A stretch of DNA of 64,000 bases, from the NCBI GenBank assembly GCA_012522955.1, contig JAAYJK010000127.1:33950-97949 (forward strand), given 5' to 3'. Shown here piece by piece: positions 1-8,787 of the stretch. The position numbers and the translations under genes were made by a program. The stretch is from Syntrophomonadaceae bacterium. GTDB taxonomy: Bacteria; Bacillota; Syntrophomonadia; Syntrophomonadales; Syntrophomonadaceae. Within the stretch, counting starts at the first letter, position 1. The number at the start of each line of letters is the position of its first letter. The notes under the pieces are model-generated. The model did no database searches and was not told the DNA's origin. It worked only from the letters and a program-made list of their open reading frames with translations.

Positions 1-105
1 TTCATGGCATACTCTGCATCGAGTATAGGATAATTCCTGGCTTTTTTCCTTCATAACCTGCTTCTCATAGCTGGAGATTTTGTTCCTTGCAATCGTAGTG
101 GCCAT
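1..105 (-). CDS. unidentified protein, N-terminal fragment
   Basis: An ATG at 105 on the minus strand is preceded by a GGGGG-type ribosome site (115-120), and 35 codons stay open to the window edge. The reading begins MATTIARNKI and ends with a CRVCHE stretch. I do not recognise the family from so short a piece. Another frame over the last 45 bases also gives a protein-like reading, so a frameshift cannot be excluded. The rest of the gene lies outside the window. Confidence 0.4.
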   Translation of the reverse strand, partial: MATTIARNKISSYEKQVMKEKSQELSYTRCRVCHE

Positions 106-1534
106 ATATAACACCCCCTATTATTACAACTAAAATACGACTAAGTGTGAGGTTAATCTGAAATAAGTAACTTGCTATACCATCATGCTTACCACGTTCC
201 GGTTGAATTCTCTTTATCCCATTTAGGGAGAACCAATGCCCTTATTTTGTTTCTTGTATACATTATACAACGTAGTCAGAAATATGACGACTAGAATTCT
301 CCAGCCAATTTGGAAGGATTTATGGATAATCACATCTTATCACCATGTGATGAAGTGTTTCGTAGATTTCTGATTATTTACTACTTAAATATACGCTTTT
401 TATTCCCTATACCGCGCTACGGAGTTGGGCAAGTTGAAAATGCCAGCAACGGCAAAAAAACAAACGTAGCCCCCGGATGGAAATGACTTTCTAATTTGGG
501 TTGGCTCCAATGAATAACTTTTGCCTGCGAATGTGATTAAAGTATTGGAGCCAAGCTCATTATTACTAACTCTGCAAGCTGGGTTTAGCCGATTGTTTAG
601 CAGGATCGAAATAATGAGAAAGAATATATCAAGGAGTACTATAATGTAACTAGTTGTGAGAAGATAATTAAGGACTTAATGGTAAGTCTTGGTTTATGAC
701 TGGTATTAAAGTAACTAAGCAAACATGTATAAACTGAATCCAGGCTCTTGTCCTTTATCGTATAAATACTGCCAGGCTACTTAATGAAATCCTGGTGTTG
801 GGTTATCGCAGTTTCTTCAATGAAGAACGCCAACTTATTTAATCATGTATTAACCACCAAGGTGCCGGGTGTTAAGTTATTAAGCTGAGTCAAACAACTT
901 AATAACTTAACACCCGGCACCTTGGGGTATAAATATTTAAAGCTCCAACGAACCTTTCTCAACTTCCAGCCTTTCTTCCCCTTCCGCCTTCCGTTTCCCA
1001 TTTCCAACTTTTCGCCGCACCTTCGTCTAACAGGGTTTCCAGTTACTCATTGTCCACAACAGCTGTACTCCACTTCCATTCTTCCTCACTTAAGCTTTTC
1101 AGATTTCGCGATTCAAACTTCCATGTTGTCAGACCCATCATAAACTCTTTTCCCTGAGTCCTCTTGGATATAGTGAATTTAATTCACCTGGTACTTAGAT
1201 CCATTGTTATGTTCTGTTTCGGCTTCCGGCTCTGAAGGCCTTCCATCTTAGGAATTCCTTGGAGCTTGCTTTTATAATACTAGAGATATGATCTAATATC
1301 AATCCCCATATATGGCGATATTGGCTCTTATTGAGTGTTTTTATCATTTATAATCTACATTACTCTTTCTTGCTTGTTATTTCATTATATTTAATCTTCT
1401 CCAATTTAAATTTCATGTCCTCCAGCTGGAGAATCCTTGGAGCCCCCTGGCTCTCATGGTATACTAGAATCAAGTTCCATTCCCATTGGTCTATAATCCA
1501 TGTATTACGGAATAGTGCTAGAGGTGAAATTAAT
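106..1534. other. long non-coding stretch
   Basis: About 1.4 kb without a convincing gene. The one sizeable open frame (922-1143, plus) has an odd composition rich in Phe, Pro and Ser and comes from a pyrimidine-rich strand, so I treat it as chance. The only clear structure is the 28-bp perfect inverted repeat at 857-925. A smaller dyad, TCACAT/ATGTGA, lies near 330-350. I see no transposase remnant I can name. Confidence 0.5.
857..925. repeat. perfect 28-bp inverted repeat (REP-like hairpin)
   Basis: The arm at 857-884 (starting CCAAGGTGCCGGGTG) is the exact reverse complement of 898-925, with a 13-base loop. The GGTGCCGGGTGTTAAG core resembles dispersed palindromic elements common in Clostridia. 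It lies in non-coding DNA with no obvious gene ending beside it and no U-tract, so a terminator is unlikely. A mobile REP/RAYT-type unit is an inference. Confidence 0.7.
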
Positions 1535-2461
1535 TTGCTGTTTATAACTGTTTCCAGACAAACCGGAAGCCTGGGTAAAGAAATCACTGAACTTCTAGCC
1601 CAAAAGCTGGATCTTCCCATAATTAATCGGGACCTGGTTATGAGTCAGTGGTTCCCAGAAATAGCTAATAAGCATGAACTGCATATGCTGTCAGAAAGCC
1701 CGGGCTTTTTTTTAACTTCCAGCCAGGAAAACATTAGTTTCGCCGAATACCTGGAAAACCGACTCAGGGATTATATTGCCGCCCAGCCCGCCATTATCTT
1801 TGGCCTGGGGGCCCAAATAATATTTGCTGATCATCCTGCTGCATTGCATCTTAAAATCATTGCCTCACAAAAGGTTCGTACCCAACGCATTATGCAAACT
1901 CATTGCCTGGAGCAAAAAGATGCCGAGAGATTTCTGGCTCTTACCGACCGTAAACACAAGCGATATATTTCCACCATTTATGGTAAAGATTGGTCTGACC
2001 CCACCCTCTATCACCTGATCTTGAACACTGATTTAATAGGACTGGATGAGGCTGCCGGGCTTCTCTATCATGTGGCTCAGAACAAGGAAATAGCATGTAA
2101 TGTTGAACCCCAGACTGCAGTGGCTAAAGATGAAATTGTTGTTTTTAAGCATCCCTCGGAAGAAGAATTTGCCAAGATTCTGGATATGCATAGTATTGAA
2201 TGGGAATACGAACCTCGCACTTTCCCTACCAAGTGGGACACAGAAGGCAACGTTACCCAAGCCTTTTCCCCAGATTTTTACCTGCCCCGATTTGATACCT
2301 ATATTGAATTAACTACCATGAACCAAAAATATGTATCGGAGAAGAAAAAAAAGGTGGCTTTGCTGAGAAAGCTCTATCCAGGCATTAATATAAACATAGT
2401 ATTCAAGGATGACTTCAATACCTTAATGAAAAGATTTAAGTTAAAGGACGATGTTGAATGA
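1535..2461 (+). CDS. cytidylate kinase-like protein fused to a PD-(D/E)XK-like nuclease domain
   Basis: The open frame runs back to 1331, but the homologous part begins at a TTG (1535) with a GAGGTGA ribosome site at 1521-1527, giving 308 residues. Residues about 1-190 look like the cytidylate-kinase-like family: an N-terminal strand, then a P-loop-like SRQTGSLGKEI segment and a later RKHKRY basic stretch. Residues about 210-308 form a second domain with SPDFYLP, YIELTT and a lysine-rich helix, which recalls a type II restriction-endonuclease fold. The E-x-K motif appears as ELT, so catalysis is uncertain. The stop overlaps hpt by 4 bases (ATGA), so the two are co-translated. A nucleotide-related role is inferred from that neighbour. 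Confidence 0.65.
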   Translation: MLFITVSRQTGSLGKEITELLAQKLDLPIINRDLVMSQWFPEIANKHELHMLSESPGFFLTSSQENISFAEYLENRLRDYIAAQPAIIFGLGAQIIFADHPAALHLKIIASQKVRTQRIMQTHCLEQKDAERFLALTDRKHKRYISTIYGKDWSDPTLYHLILNTDLIGLDEAAGLLYHVAQNKEIACNVEPQTAVAKDEIVVFKHPSEEEFAKILDMHSIEWEYEPRTFPTKWDTEGNVTQAFSPDFYLPRFDTYIELTTMNQKYVSEKKKKVALLRKLYPGININIVFKDDFNTLMKRFKLKDDVE

Positions 2462-2988
2462 AAAAACCTGGCATGGGAAAAATCATCTATACCCAGGAGC
2501 AAATCCAAGAACGCATAGCAGAGGTGGGCCAGCAAATCACTCAGGACTATCAAGGTAAAGATTTGGTGGTAGTGAGTGTTCTGAAGGGATCTTTATACTT
2601 CCTAGCCGATTTGACCAGACAACTAACTATCCCTTTAAAAATTGATTTCCTGTCCATCGGGGTATCTTCAGAAGCCAGCAGCAAACCAGGAGCGGTACGC
2701 TTTACCAAAGACCTGGATATTAGCCTGACCGGGCGCCATGTGTTGTTGGTTGAGGATGTAATCGGCACCGGTCTTACCCTGGGTTATATCTGTCAGCATT
2801 TAGAGTCTTCCCAGCCAGCCAGCTTAAAAATCTGTACTCTGTTGGATAATCCCGCCGAGCGCCTAATCACCATTAATATTCACTATCGTTGCTTTGTTAT
2901 GCCCGATGTGTTTTTGGTCGGTTATGGCCTGGATTATAAGGAAGAATACCGCAATCTACCTTATATCGCTGAGTTTCGCCCCGGCTAA
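2458..2988 (+). CDS. hpt: hypoxanthine-guanine phosphoribosyltransferase
   Basis: Transfers phosphoribose from PRPP to hypoxanthine or guanine in cytoplasmic purine salvage. The PRPP-binding motif LLVEDVIGTGLT is at residues 96-107, the VLKGSLYF loop at 41-48, and the VGYGLDYKEEYRNLPYI signature near the C-terminus. The length of 176 residues is normal for the bacterial family. The start overlaps the preceding fusion gene by 4 bases. An internal ATG at 2473 (MGKIIYT) is an alternative start closer to the family norm. Confidence 0.95.
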   Translation: MKKPGMGKIIYTQEQIQERIAEVGQQITQDYQGKDLVVVSVLKGSLYFLADLTRQLTIPLKIDFLSIGVSSEASSKPGAVRFTKDLDISLTGRHVLLVEDVIGTGLTLGYICQHLESSQPASLKICTLLDNPAERLITINIHYRCFVMPDVFLVGYGLDYKEEYRNLPYIAEFRPG

Positions 2989-3185
2989 AATAATATACGC
3001 CTTAAGCATTGGCAATCCAAACAGCTTAATTCCCTGTTATTACATCTTCAAACCAAGCTGGACCATAGCACCAAAAACCTATACCAAACTGATGCTATCC
3101 TTTGCTAAAACACCTTACTTTGAACCCATAACAACCTCAGTAACCTGATAAGGACATAAAAATGGTATAGATTAGGTGTGCCAAT

Positions 3186-4022
3186 CTAACCTTGATACCG
3201 TGAGTCAGGCGAACTGTGGCTCCGGCTGAATAGCAAGCTTCTTAACCAGAGAGCTCTCTCGTAGGCTTTGTCGATAAAGTGCCGGGGTGATTTTCTTAAA
3301 TCCGCCTCCCCGGGACAAACTTCCAGAGTAATATTACCCTCATAGCTATCCCTGGGGAAATAATGGCTTAACTGCTGCCAATCAATTTGTCCCTCACCTG
3401 GCAGCCAGTGTCGGTCCATTTTCAAATCATTGTCTGACAGATGCAGGTGTTGTAATCTGGACCCCTGTTTTCTTAATATGGCAGCTTTTTGAGCACTGTA
3501 TAAATAATCATGGGAACTATCATAACAGAAAAGCAGATGATCGGAAGGCAATTCATTGAGTACAAAATCAATATATTCCACACTGCCCGTGTTTTCCAGG
3601 GCTATCATTACCCCCAAATCCTCAGCTGTTCTTAATAGGCGGCCAATACCATCTATACCGCACTGGTTAGGGGTGGCAGGATAATGGTGATCAATAATAT
3701 GCATCAACATAACCGGTATTCCCAGGAGGGCACAATCATTAAGCCAACGGATATGCCGGTCTACTATCCTATTCCGCAATATTTTGGATTCGCTCCATAG
3801 ATGATCTACATTATCGTAGGGAACATGAATGTTTTCCAGGCTCAAACCACAATCCCTTACTATAGCTGGCATATTTTCTTTCTTGATTTCAGGAGTTCCC
3901 ACCTCATCTTCCCACCATATAGTGGTGGCCTCAAAACCGGCTTGCTTAATCATTTCCAATCTTTGGGGCAAGGGAAGTACGAACCCAAACCACGAGAATA
4001 TTCCCAGTTTATTATCGGACAT
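3186..4022 (-). CDS. sugar phosphate isomerase/epimerase (xylose isomerase-like TIM barrel)
   Basis: The protein starts MSDNKLGIFSWFGF and carries the AP_endonuc_2/xylose isomerase-like TIM barrel features: LENIHVPYDN, MLMHIIDHH, IALENTGS, CYDSSHD, HLHLSDND and GEGQIDW. The metal-ligand pattern of E, D/H, H and E is plausible. The substrate is unknown. I chose the ATG at 4022 because GGGAGG lies just upstream. The open frame extends to 4109, but that extension is encoded by a dispersed repeat also found at 39099-39174 and is not protein-like. It follows the cobalamin operon on the same strand, separated by that repeat. Confidence 0.8.
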   Translation of the reverse strand: MSDNKLGIFSWFGFVLPLPQRLEMIKQAGFEATTIWWEDEVGTPEIKKENMPAIVRDCGLSLENIHVPYDNVDHLWSESKILRNRIVDRHIRWLNDCALLGIPVMLMHIIDHHYPATPNQCGIDGIGRLLRTAEDLGVMIALENTGSVEYIDFVLNELPSDHLLFCYDSSHDYLYSAQKAAILRKQGSRLQHLHLSDNDLKMDRHWLPGEGQIDWQQLSHYFPRDSYEGNITLEVCPGEADLRKSPRHFIDKAYERALWLRSLLFSRSHSSPDSRYQG

Positions 4023-4046
4023 TTTTATCCCTCCCACATCAACCAC

Positions 4047-4124
4047 CATGATCAAGGAACACAACCGAGTATGAAAATTTTGGGCTATGCTGGGAAAACT
4101 GGCGGTCAAAGACCGCCCCTACAA
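4047..4124 (-). repeat. dispersed repeat, copy 1 (with GGGGCGGTC palindrome)
   Basis: About 78 bp here match the reverse complement of 39099-39174 at roughly 80% identity by eye. Positions 4101-4124 are a 24-bp palindromic unit (GGCGGTCAAAGACCGCCCC followed by TACAA). Related units occur at 40884-40907, 40957-40981 and 41018-41037. It lies between the epimerase gene and cobC. Confidence 0.75.
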
Positions 4125-4189
4125 TTGTTTGGTGATGAGTAACACTAGGTACATCGGGATAAACCATTTTCGTGTGAACTTTATAGCAG

Positions 4190-4777
4190 CTACACCACCA
4201 AGCCCGTATCCAGGGTGGTGTAAATCCCCTGGGAATACTGGATAAAAGTCATGGACCCGGGATCAATGGCTGTTTTCCATATATCTACGGAAGAGTCTAT
4301 TTGACCTAGAAATGCTTTAATCACACCTCCATGGGTGACCACCAAGACTGTACCATGGTGCTGCCTGGTTATATCCCGGACAGCCAAGGATACCCGCTCC
4401 CATACTTCGGTGAAGGTCTCTCCCCCGGGCATCTTATATTTCCATATATCCTGATACCAGCTATTGAACTCCTGGGAATGATGCTTATATACGTCACTGA
4501 AGCTCATCCCCTCCCAGATACCGAAAGAAGCTTCTCTTAAACGGGCATCAATGTGTACCGGCCTTTTTATCTTATCAGCAGATATTTGGGCTGTTTCACG
4601 GGTCCGGGACAAGTCGCTGCAGTAGATGGCCTCAAGGTCTTCATGTTTTAACAGGTATTCCGCTGCCTTTTGCGCCTGTTCTCGGCCGGTATCGTTGAGG
4701 GGAATGTCAGTGTGTCCCTGATACCTTCTTAGAGAGTTCCATTCAGTTTCTCCATGCCTTAATAATATTAATTTCAT
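4190..4777 (-). CDS. cobC: alpha-ribazole phosphatase (histidine phosphatase family)
   Basis: Histidine phosphatase superfamily member. The LRHGETEWN motif at residues 6-14 holds the phospho-accepting His8. The second catalytic His is in VVTHGGVIK, and a glutamate lies in LREASFGIWEG. At 195 residues it has the usual length. As last gene of a cobT-cobU-cobS-cobC unit behind a cobalamin riboswitch it most likely removes the 5'-phosphate from alpha-ribazole phosphate or adenosylcobalamin phosphate. On sequence alone a general phosphoglycerate-mutase-like phosphatase could not be excluded; the context decides. Confidence 0.85.
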   Translation of the reverse strand: MKLILLRHGETEWNSLRRYQGHTDIPLNDTGREQAQKAAEYLLKHEDLEAIYCSDLSRTRETAQISADKIKRPVHIDARLREASFGIWEGMSFSDVYKHHSQEFNSWYQDIWKYKMPGGETFTEVWERVSLAVRDITRQHHGTVLVVTHGGVIKAFLGQIDSSVDIWKTAIDPGSMTFIQYSQGIYTTLDTGLVV

Positions 4778-4824
4778 TGCTTAAAACCCATTTCTATATA
4801 TTTATCTCTATTCTAACCCATCCT

Positions 4825-5580
4825 TTACAGTAGGGCGTATAATTTTAGGCTTATAACTGCCATTACTATCAATAGAGTTTCAGTAATTTCACAAAGGGCG
4901 CCATAGGTATCTCCGGTCATTCCCCCCAATGAATCAGCCATCCGCCTGGCCGTTAAGACAACAATAGCCCCGGTCAAGCTTATTATCCATATCCCCGGCC
5001 ACTTCAGCACCAGGAATGCCGCCCCCAATAAGGTTATGGAGGCCCCCACCATTGGTCCCGGTTTACGAACCTGCCCAAAAGACCTGCCCAGGCCCGGACC
5101 GGAACGTGCATAAGGGAAGTAAGATACCGCATATACCATGGCTCCCCTGCCCATGGCCGGAGCGATCAGAATGATTCCTAATTTATCAGCATAAGGCAAG
5201 GTAGTCAGAAAGGCTAATTTCAGCAGTATAATAACAGCGAAAGCTATAACTCCCATGGCTCCCATCCGGCTATCCCGCATTATTTCCAGCTTTTTCTCCC
5301 GCTCCCGCCCGCTGAATAAGCCATCGGCCGAATCCATTAAGCCATCCAGGTGCAGAGCCCCGGTTACTGCAATCCAAACTGCGATGATAATGGCGTCCCC
5401 GGCCCACTCCAAATACAGCGTTTGGGATATCCAGGCGGTCAAAACCAGTAGTCCCCCGATCAAAAATCCGGTCAAAGGGTAGAAATATAATGAAAGAGCC
5501 ATTTCTTTTTCTCCGGCTTTTTGGTTTCCGTGAAGCGGGATAATGGTTAAAAAGCTTATGGCTAGGAAGAAACTTTTCAT
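4825..5580 (-). CDS. cobS: adenosylcobinamide-GDP ribazoletransferase
   Basis: Integral membrane enzyme joining adenosylcobinamide-GDP to alpha-ribazole, the last ring-closing step in cobalamin assembly. The metal-binding HLDGLMDSADGLFSG motif lies near residues 96-110. Several hydrophobic helices follow, and a MADSLGGMTGDTYGA motif sits near the C-terminus. It has 251 residues and starts MKSFFLAISFLTIIP. A GGAGGAATAAGC ribosome site precedes the ATG. Confidence 0.93.
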   Translation of the reverse strand: MKSFFLAISFLTIIPLHGNQKAGEKEMALSLYFYPLTGFLIGGLLVLTAWISQTLYLEWAGDAIIIAVWIAVTGALHLDGLMDSADGLFSGREREKKLEIMRDSRMGAMGVIAFAVIILLKLAFLTTLPYADKLGIILIAPAMGRGAMVYAVSYFPYARSGPGLGRSFGQVRKPGPMVGASITLLGAAFLVLKWPGIWIISLTGAIVVLTARRMADSLGGMTGDTYGALCEITETLLIVMAVISLKLYALL

Positions 5581-5582
5581 GC

Positions 5583-5771
5583 TTATTCCTCCAGTTTTGT
5601 AATTCGATTTTCACCATCGGCATTGGGTAGAATATGAAGCCCTGAACCACAACCGGTCTTAGCAAATAGAAGGATATGGTCTATATATATGATGCTTGCT
5701 AGCTTAGCCCGGTAGGCATTGTTTATCGCCTGGCCTTCCTTCTTAAGACCAAGCCTAGTACTGTAGGACAT
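5583..5771 (-). CDS. small unidentified ORF between cobU and cobS
   Basis: A 62-codon open frame fills the gap between cobU and cobS on the operon strand, starting MSYSTRLGLKKEG. It ends two bases before the cobS start, so it could be translated as part of the unit. The ribosome site is weak (AGGAACA). I recognise no family. Filling the gap exactly is suggestive, but chance or a remnant gene is as likely. Confidence 0.35.
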   Translation of the reverse strand: MSYSTRLGLKKEGQAINNAYRAKLASIIYIDHILLFAKTGCGSGLHILPNADGENRITKLEE

Positions 5772-5784
5772 TTGGCTGTTCCTA

Positions 5785-6342
5785 TTATTTTATTTTCAAC
5801 TCAATGCCGCAGACTACCATATAAACCTGCTGGGCCTCGGCAGCCAGTTTCTGGTTGGTGATACCGTTCAAATCTCGGAATATCCTGCCTTCATGGCTGG
5901 CCGGCACCACGTCCATGCCTACTTCATCCGCCACCAGGATTACCGTACCACTGGCATTTTTCAAGGCCTCTGCCAATAGATCCAGCTGGCCTATAAAGTC
6001 CTGTTCTTTTTCCTGGCTCCAGTTGAAGACAGACCCATTATCCTGGTACATCATATTGCTAACCCAGGTTCCCAAGCTGTCCAGCAGATATACTCTAGCC
6101 TGGTCCCGGTACTCATTAAATATTCTGCTTAGATCACAGGGCTCCTCAATAGTCTGCCAGGTAGAGGGACGTCTGCTACGGTGCTTTTCTACCCGCAGGG
6201 CAAAATCCTCATCCCAGATAGTACCGGTAGCTATGTATACTACTGGATGCCCTAGCTTTTTCTCACCATCGTCAGCTAGTTTTTCAGCCATTGAACTCTT
6301 GCCGCTACGGCTGCCTCCCACCACCATAATTATCTCAGCCAT
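5785..6342 (-). CDS. cobU: bifunctional adenosylcobinamide kinase/adenosylcobinamide-phosphate guanylyltransferase
   Basis: Phosphorylates adenosylcobinamide and then transfers GMP to give adenosylcobinamide-GDP, the substrate of CobS. The P-loop VVGGSRSGKSS is at residues 7-17, followed by VYIATG, the RVEKHRSRRP segment that carries the guanylylated histidine, and LLDSLGTWVSN. The usual length is 170-190 residues; here it is 185. It lies between cobT and cobS in a riboswitch-controlled operon. Confidence 0.95.
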   Translation of the reverse strand: MAEIIMVVGGSRSGKSSMAEKLADDGEKKLGHPVVYIATGTIWDEDFALRVEKHRSRRPSTWQTIEEPCDLSRIFNEYRDQARVYLLDSLGTWVSNMMYQDNGSVFNWSQEKEQDFIGQLDLLAEALKNASGTVILVADEVGMDVVPASHEGRIFRDLNGITNQKLAAEAQQVYMVVCGIELKIK

Positions 6343-6407
6343 GGATAACCTCCTTATGTTTTTCTCCCGATAATGGTACTTAAGAATTCAACCCTTACCA
6401 TCTGGGA

Positions 6408-7463
6408 TTAATCTTTATTGCTCACCCCGGCTTCTGCAAAGGTAGCCATTTCACTTATTATCTTAATGGCGGCTTCAATCAGGTTAAAGGCCAATACTGC
6501 TCCAGTTCCTTCTCCCAGTCTTAGGTCAAGCTGCAAGATTGGTTTAAGTCCTATTTCCTCCAGCAAGATCTTATGCCCTGGTTCCTGGGATAGGTGAGAA
6601 GCAATCATATAAGACTTGCAATGGGGGTTTAGTTTATATGCTAAGAGGGCTGCGGTGCTGGAAATGAAACCATCTATTACTACTGGCACTTTCCTGGCTG
6701 CAGCCCCTATTATCACTCCGGTCAGGGCTGCAATCTCCAGCCCTCCAACTTTTCTCAATACCTCCACCGGGTCGGCTGCATTCGGCTGATTGACCTCTAT
6801 AGCATTTTTGATGGCTTTCCTTTTTCTTATCAGACCTTCATCGTCTATTCCTGTGCCCCGGCCGGTTATAAGTTCCAGGTCTTGGCCGGTAATACATGCC
6901 AGTATGGCTGCACTGGAAGTAGTATTGCCAATTCCCATCTCACCGGTTGCCACTATAGTGGCTCCCCTGTCAATCTCCCGGTTGACCATGGATATTCCCA
7001 CTTCAATGGCAGCCCTGACTTCTTCTTCCGTCATGGCCGCTTCCTTAACCATGTTCCCCGTCCCCGGTCTGACTTTACGTATATGTAGTTCCTCATGTTG
7101 GATTGCTTCCCCTTTAATGCCCACATCGCTTACGACCACCTGGGCCTTGGCTTGATCTGACAGGACATTTATAGCTGCACCGTGATTCAGGAAATTCATT
7201 ACCATCTGCTGGGTAACCTCCTGAGGGAAGGCGCTCACTCCTTCTTCGACTACTCCATGGTCAGCTGCCATTACCATAACCACTTTCTTACCCAGGACTG
7301 GTAACGCTTTTCCCTGAATTGCAGCCAACTGAACTGCGATTTCTTCTAACACCCCTAGGCTGCCGGGTGGTTTGGCAAGACTGTCCAGCCTTAGCTGCGC
7401 TTGTTCTCCTGCTCTCCTGTCTATGTCAGCAATTCCAGATAAAGTTTTTTTTAATAATTCCAT
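6408..7463 (-). CDS. cobT: nicotinate-nucleotide--dimethylbenzimidazole phosphoribosyltransferase
   Basis: Makes alpha-ribazole 5'-phosphate from nicotinate mononucleotide and dimethylbenzimidazole. Recognisable segments are RLDSLAKPPGSLG, MAADHGVVEEGVSAFPQEVT, GEMGIGNTTSSAA and the C-terminal LRLGEGTGA with the catalytic glutamate. I use the ATG at 7463, seven bases after AGGAGG. A TTG at 7469 also fits the frame but sits too close to the ribosome site. It is the first gene after the riboswitch terminator. Confidence 0.95.
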   Translation of the reverse strand: MELLKKTLSGIADIDRRAGEQAQLRLDSLAKPPGSLGVLEEIAVQLAAIQGKALPVLGKKVVMVMAADHGVVEEGVSAFPQEVTQQMVMNFLNHGAAINVLSDQAKAQVVVSDVGIKGEAIQHEELHIRKVRPGTGNMVKEAAMTEEEVRAAIEVGISMVNREIDRGATIVATGEMGIGNTTSSAAILACITGQDLELITGRGTGIDDEGLIRKRKAIKNAIEVNQPNAADPVEVLRKVGGLEIAALTGVIIGAAARKVPVVIDGFISSTAALLAYKLNPHCKSYMIASHLSQEPGHKILLEEIGLKPILQLDLRLGEGTGAVLAFNLIEAAIKIISEMATFAEAGVSNKD

Positions 7464-7480
7464 TGGCAAAACCTCCTCAC

Positions 7481-7517
7481 AAAAAAATTCTCAAGCCTAA
7501 ACAGCTTGAGAATTTTT
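7481..7517 (-). terminator. intrinsic terminator of the cobalamin riboswitch
   Basis: A 13-bp perfect stem (arms 7504-7516 and 7484-7496, loop CTAAACA) is followed on the minus strand by a run of T. It lies between the riboswitch aptamer and the cobT ribosome site, the place expected for transcription attenuation. Confidence 0.85.
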
Positions 7518-7544
7518 CCATCATCCTCAATATTTTTGATGCTT

Positions 7545-7712
7545 TCGGGCAGGTTTCCTGGCTTCCGACTCCAACGTCTGTTGGCCAGCCTTCCCAGGAT
7601 AAGCCCAGTGGCTAATTGGCCAGACTCGCCGGTTACAGTGGCGGGACCGCTCAGGATTTAAACCTGGATTCCCTTTTACCCCTTTATGGGCACCCGGAAA
7701 CATTTACTCCTT
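7545..7712 (-). promoter_or_regulatory. cobalamin (B12) riboswitch
   Basis: On the minus strand the conserved B12-box elements are present in order: a GAATCCAGG segment, GCGGTCCCGCCACTGTAAC, and the 3' AGCCAGGAAACCTGCC element. An intrinsic terminator follows at 7481-7517, so ligand binding is expected to stop transcription of cobT-cobU-cobS-cobC. Confidence 0.95.
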
Positions 7713-7853
7713 ATATTAACTAACTTATTATATTTTGGTTATTATTGCAAGCATGGTTTAAAGTGTTTATAGTGATAATTGAGAACGAGTCACGCCTGAC
7801 TCGCTAATAAATGAGTCAGGAAACCATTTCTGATTTATATAGGAGTTGAGATA

Positions 7854-8630
7854 ATGTGTATAGTTCTATGGGCCAGTGATTGTCATGATAAATACAAACT
7901 CGTAGTAGCAGCCAACCGGGATGAATTCTACCAGCGTCCCACCCTGCCAGCAGAATTTTGGCCGGAAAATCCAGCTATATTGGCGGGTAAAGATATGAAG
8001 CACGGCGGTACCTGGATGGGTATTACTTTAGCCGGAGGTTTTGCTACTCTAACCAATTTCCGTGATCCGGCCAACTATAATCCTAATGCTCCCTCCCGGG
8101 GACATCTGGTGCAGGAATATCTGGAAAGCACTGCCGACGCCCAAAGCTATATGCAAAAAATATTAGCAGCTGGGCTGGATTTTAATGGGTTTAATCTACT
8201 GGCCGGTACAGTAGACGAATTGTATTATCTTTCTAATCAGGAAAGGATAATCAGGCCAGTGGCCAAAGGCTATCATGGTCTAAGCAACAGTCTGCTGGAT
8301 GTACCCTGGCCTAAGGTTACACGGGGCCTTCGTAATCTGGCCGCCTGCTTGCAGAAATCCCATATTGAAGTGGAAGATTTGTTTGAAATGATGGCAGACC
8401 GCCATCAACCACCTGACCAGCAACTGCCCCAAACCGGAGTCAGTCTGGAAATGGAAAGGCTGTTGGCTCCAGCTTTTGTGGAGATGCAGGATTATGGCAC
8501 CCGTACCACCACAGTTATATTAGTAGATAGAAATAATTTAGTTCAGTTCCGGGAACGAAGTTTCGTCCCCCCCCTCCAAGGCAACTGGACCGAGGTACGG
8601 TACCAATTCCAGCTGGAAGCTGATATTTGA
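7854..8630 (+). CDS. NRDE (TANGO2-like) family protein
   Basis: The N-terminus MCIVLWASD starts with the conserved Met-Cys and leads to the AANRDEFYQRPT signature at about residues 21-32, followed by GGTWMGI and FATLTNFRDP. The family length is about 250 residues; here it is 258. The biochemical role is unknown; eukaryotic homologues are linked to Golgi organisation and haem/lipid handling. An AGGAG site lies 8 bases before the ATG. It diverges from the cobalamin operon and appears monocistronic. Confidence 0.88.
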   Translation: MCIVLWASDCHDKYKLVVAANRDEFYQRPTLPAEFWPENPAILAGKDMKHGGTWMGITLAGGFATLTNFRDPANYNPNAPSRGHLVQEYLESTADAQSYMQKILAAGLDFNGFNLLAGTVDELYYLSNQERIIRPVAKGYHGLSNSLLDVPWPKVTRGLRNLAACLQKSHIEVEDLFEMMADRHQPPDQQLPQTGVSLEMERLLAPAFVEMQDYGTRTTTVILVDRNNLVQFRERSFVPPLQGNWTEVRYQFQLEADI

Positions 8631-8741
8631 TATATATACTCCTGGGTCGGCTCAAGAAATGATACTTACTCTTATATACCTTAGACGGCTGATACGAGTT
8701 TAACCATAGCAACCGATCTTACCGGGAAAATATATTAATGG

Positions 8742-8767
8742 AATAGCCCCGCTCCAGCGGGGCTATT
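8742..8767 (-). terminator. GC-rich hairpin after katE
   Basis: Perfect 12-bp stem AATAGCCCCGCT with its complement, two-base loop. It lies between the convergent NRDE and catalase genes. On the minus strand an AT-rich tract follows (CCATTAATATATTTT), so it probably ends the catalase transcript and may act in both directions. Confidence 0.65.
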
Positions 8768-8787
8768 AGACGGGGTCAGGTTTCAGC

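Noticed and set aside
922..1143. 73-codon open frame on the plus strand
   Set aside because: Composition is that of a pyrimidine-rich non-coding tract, with no ribosome site and no family.
4023..4109. N-terminal extension of the epimerase gene
   Set aside because: It is encoded by the dispersed repeat, and a good ribosome site precedes the ATG at 4022.
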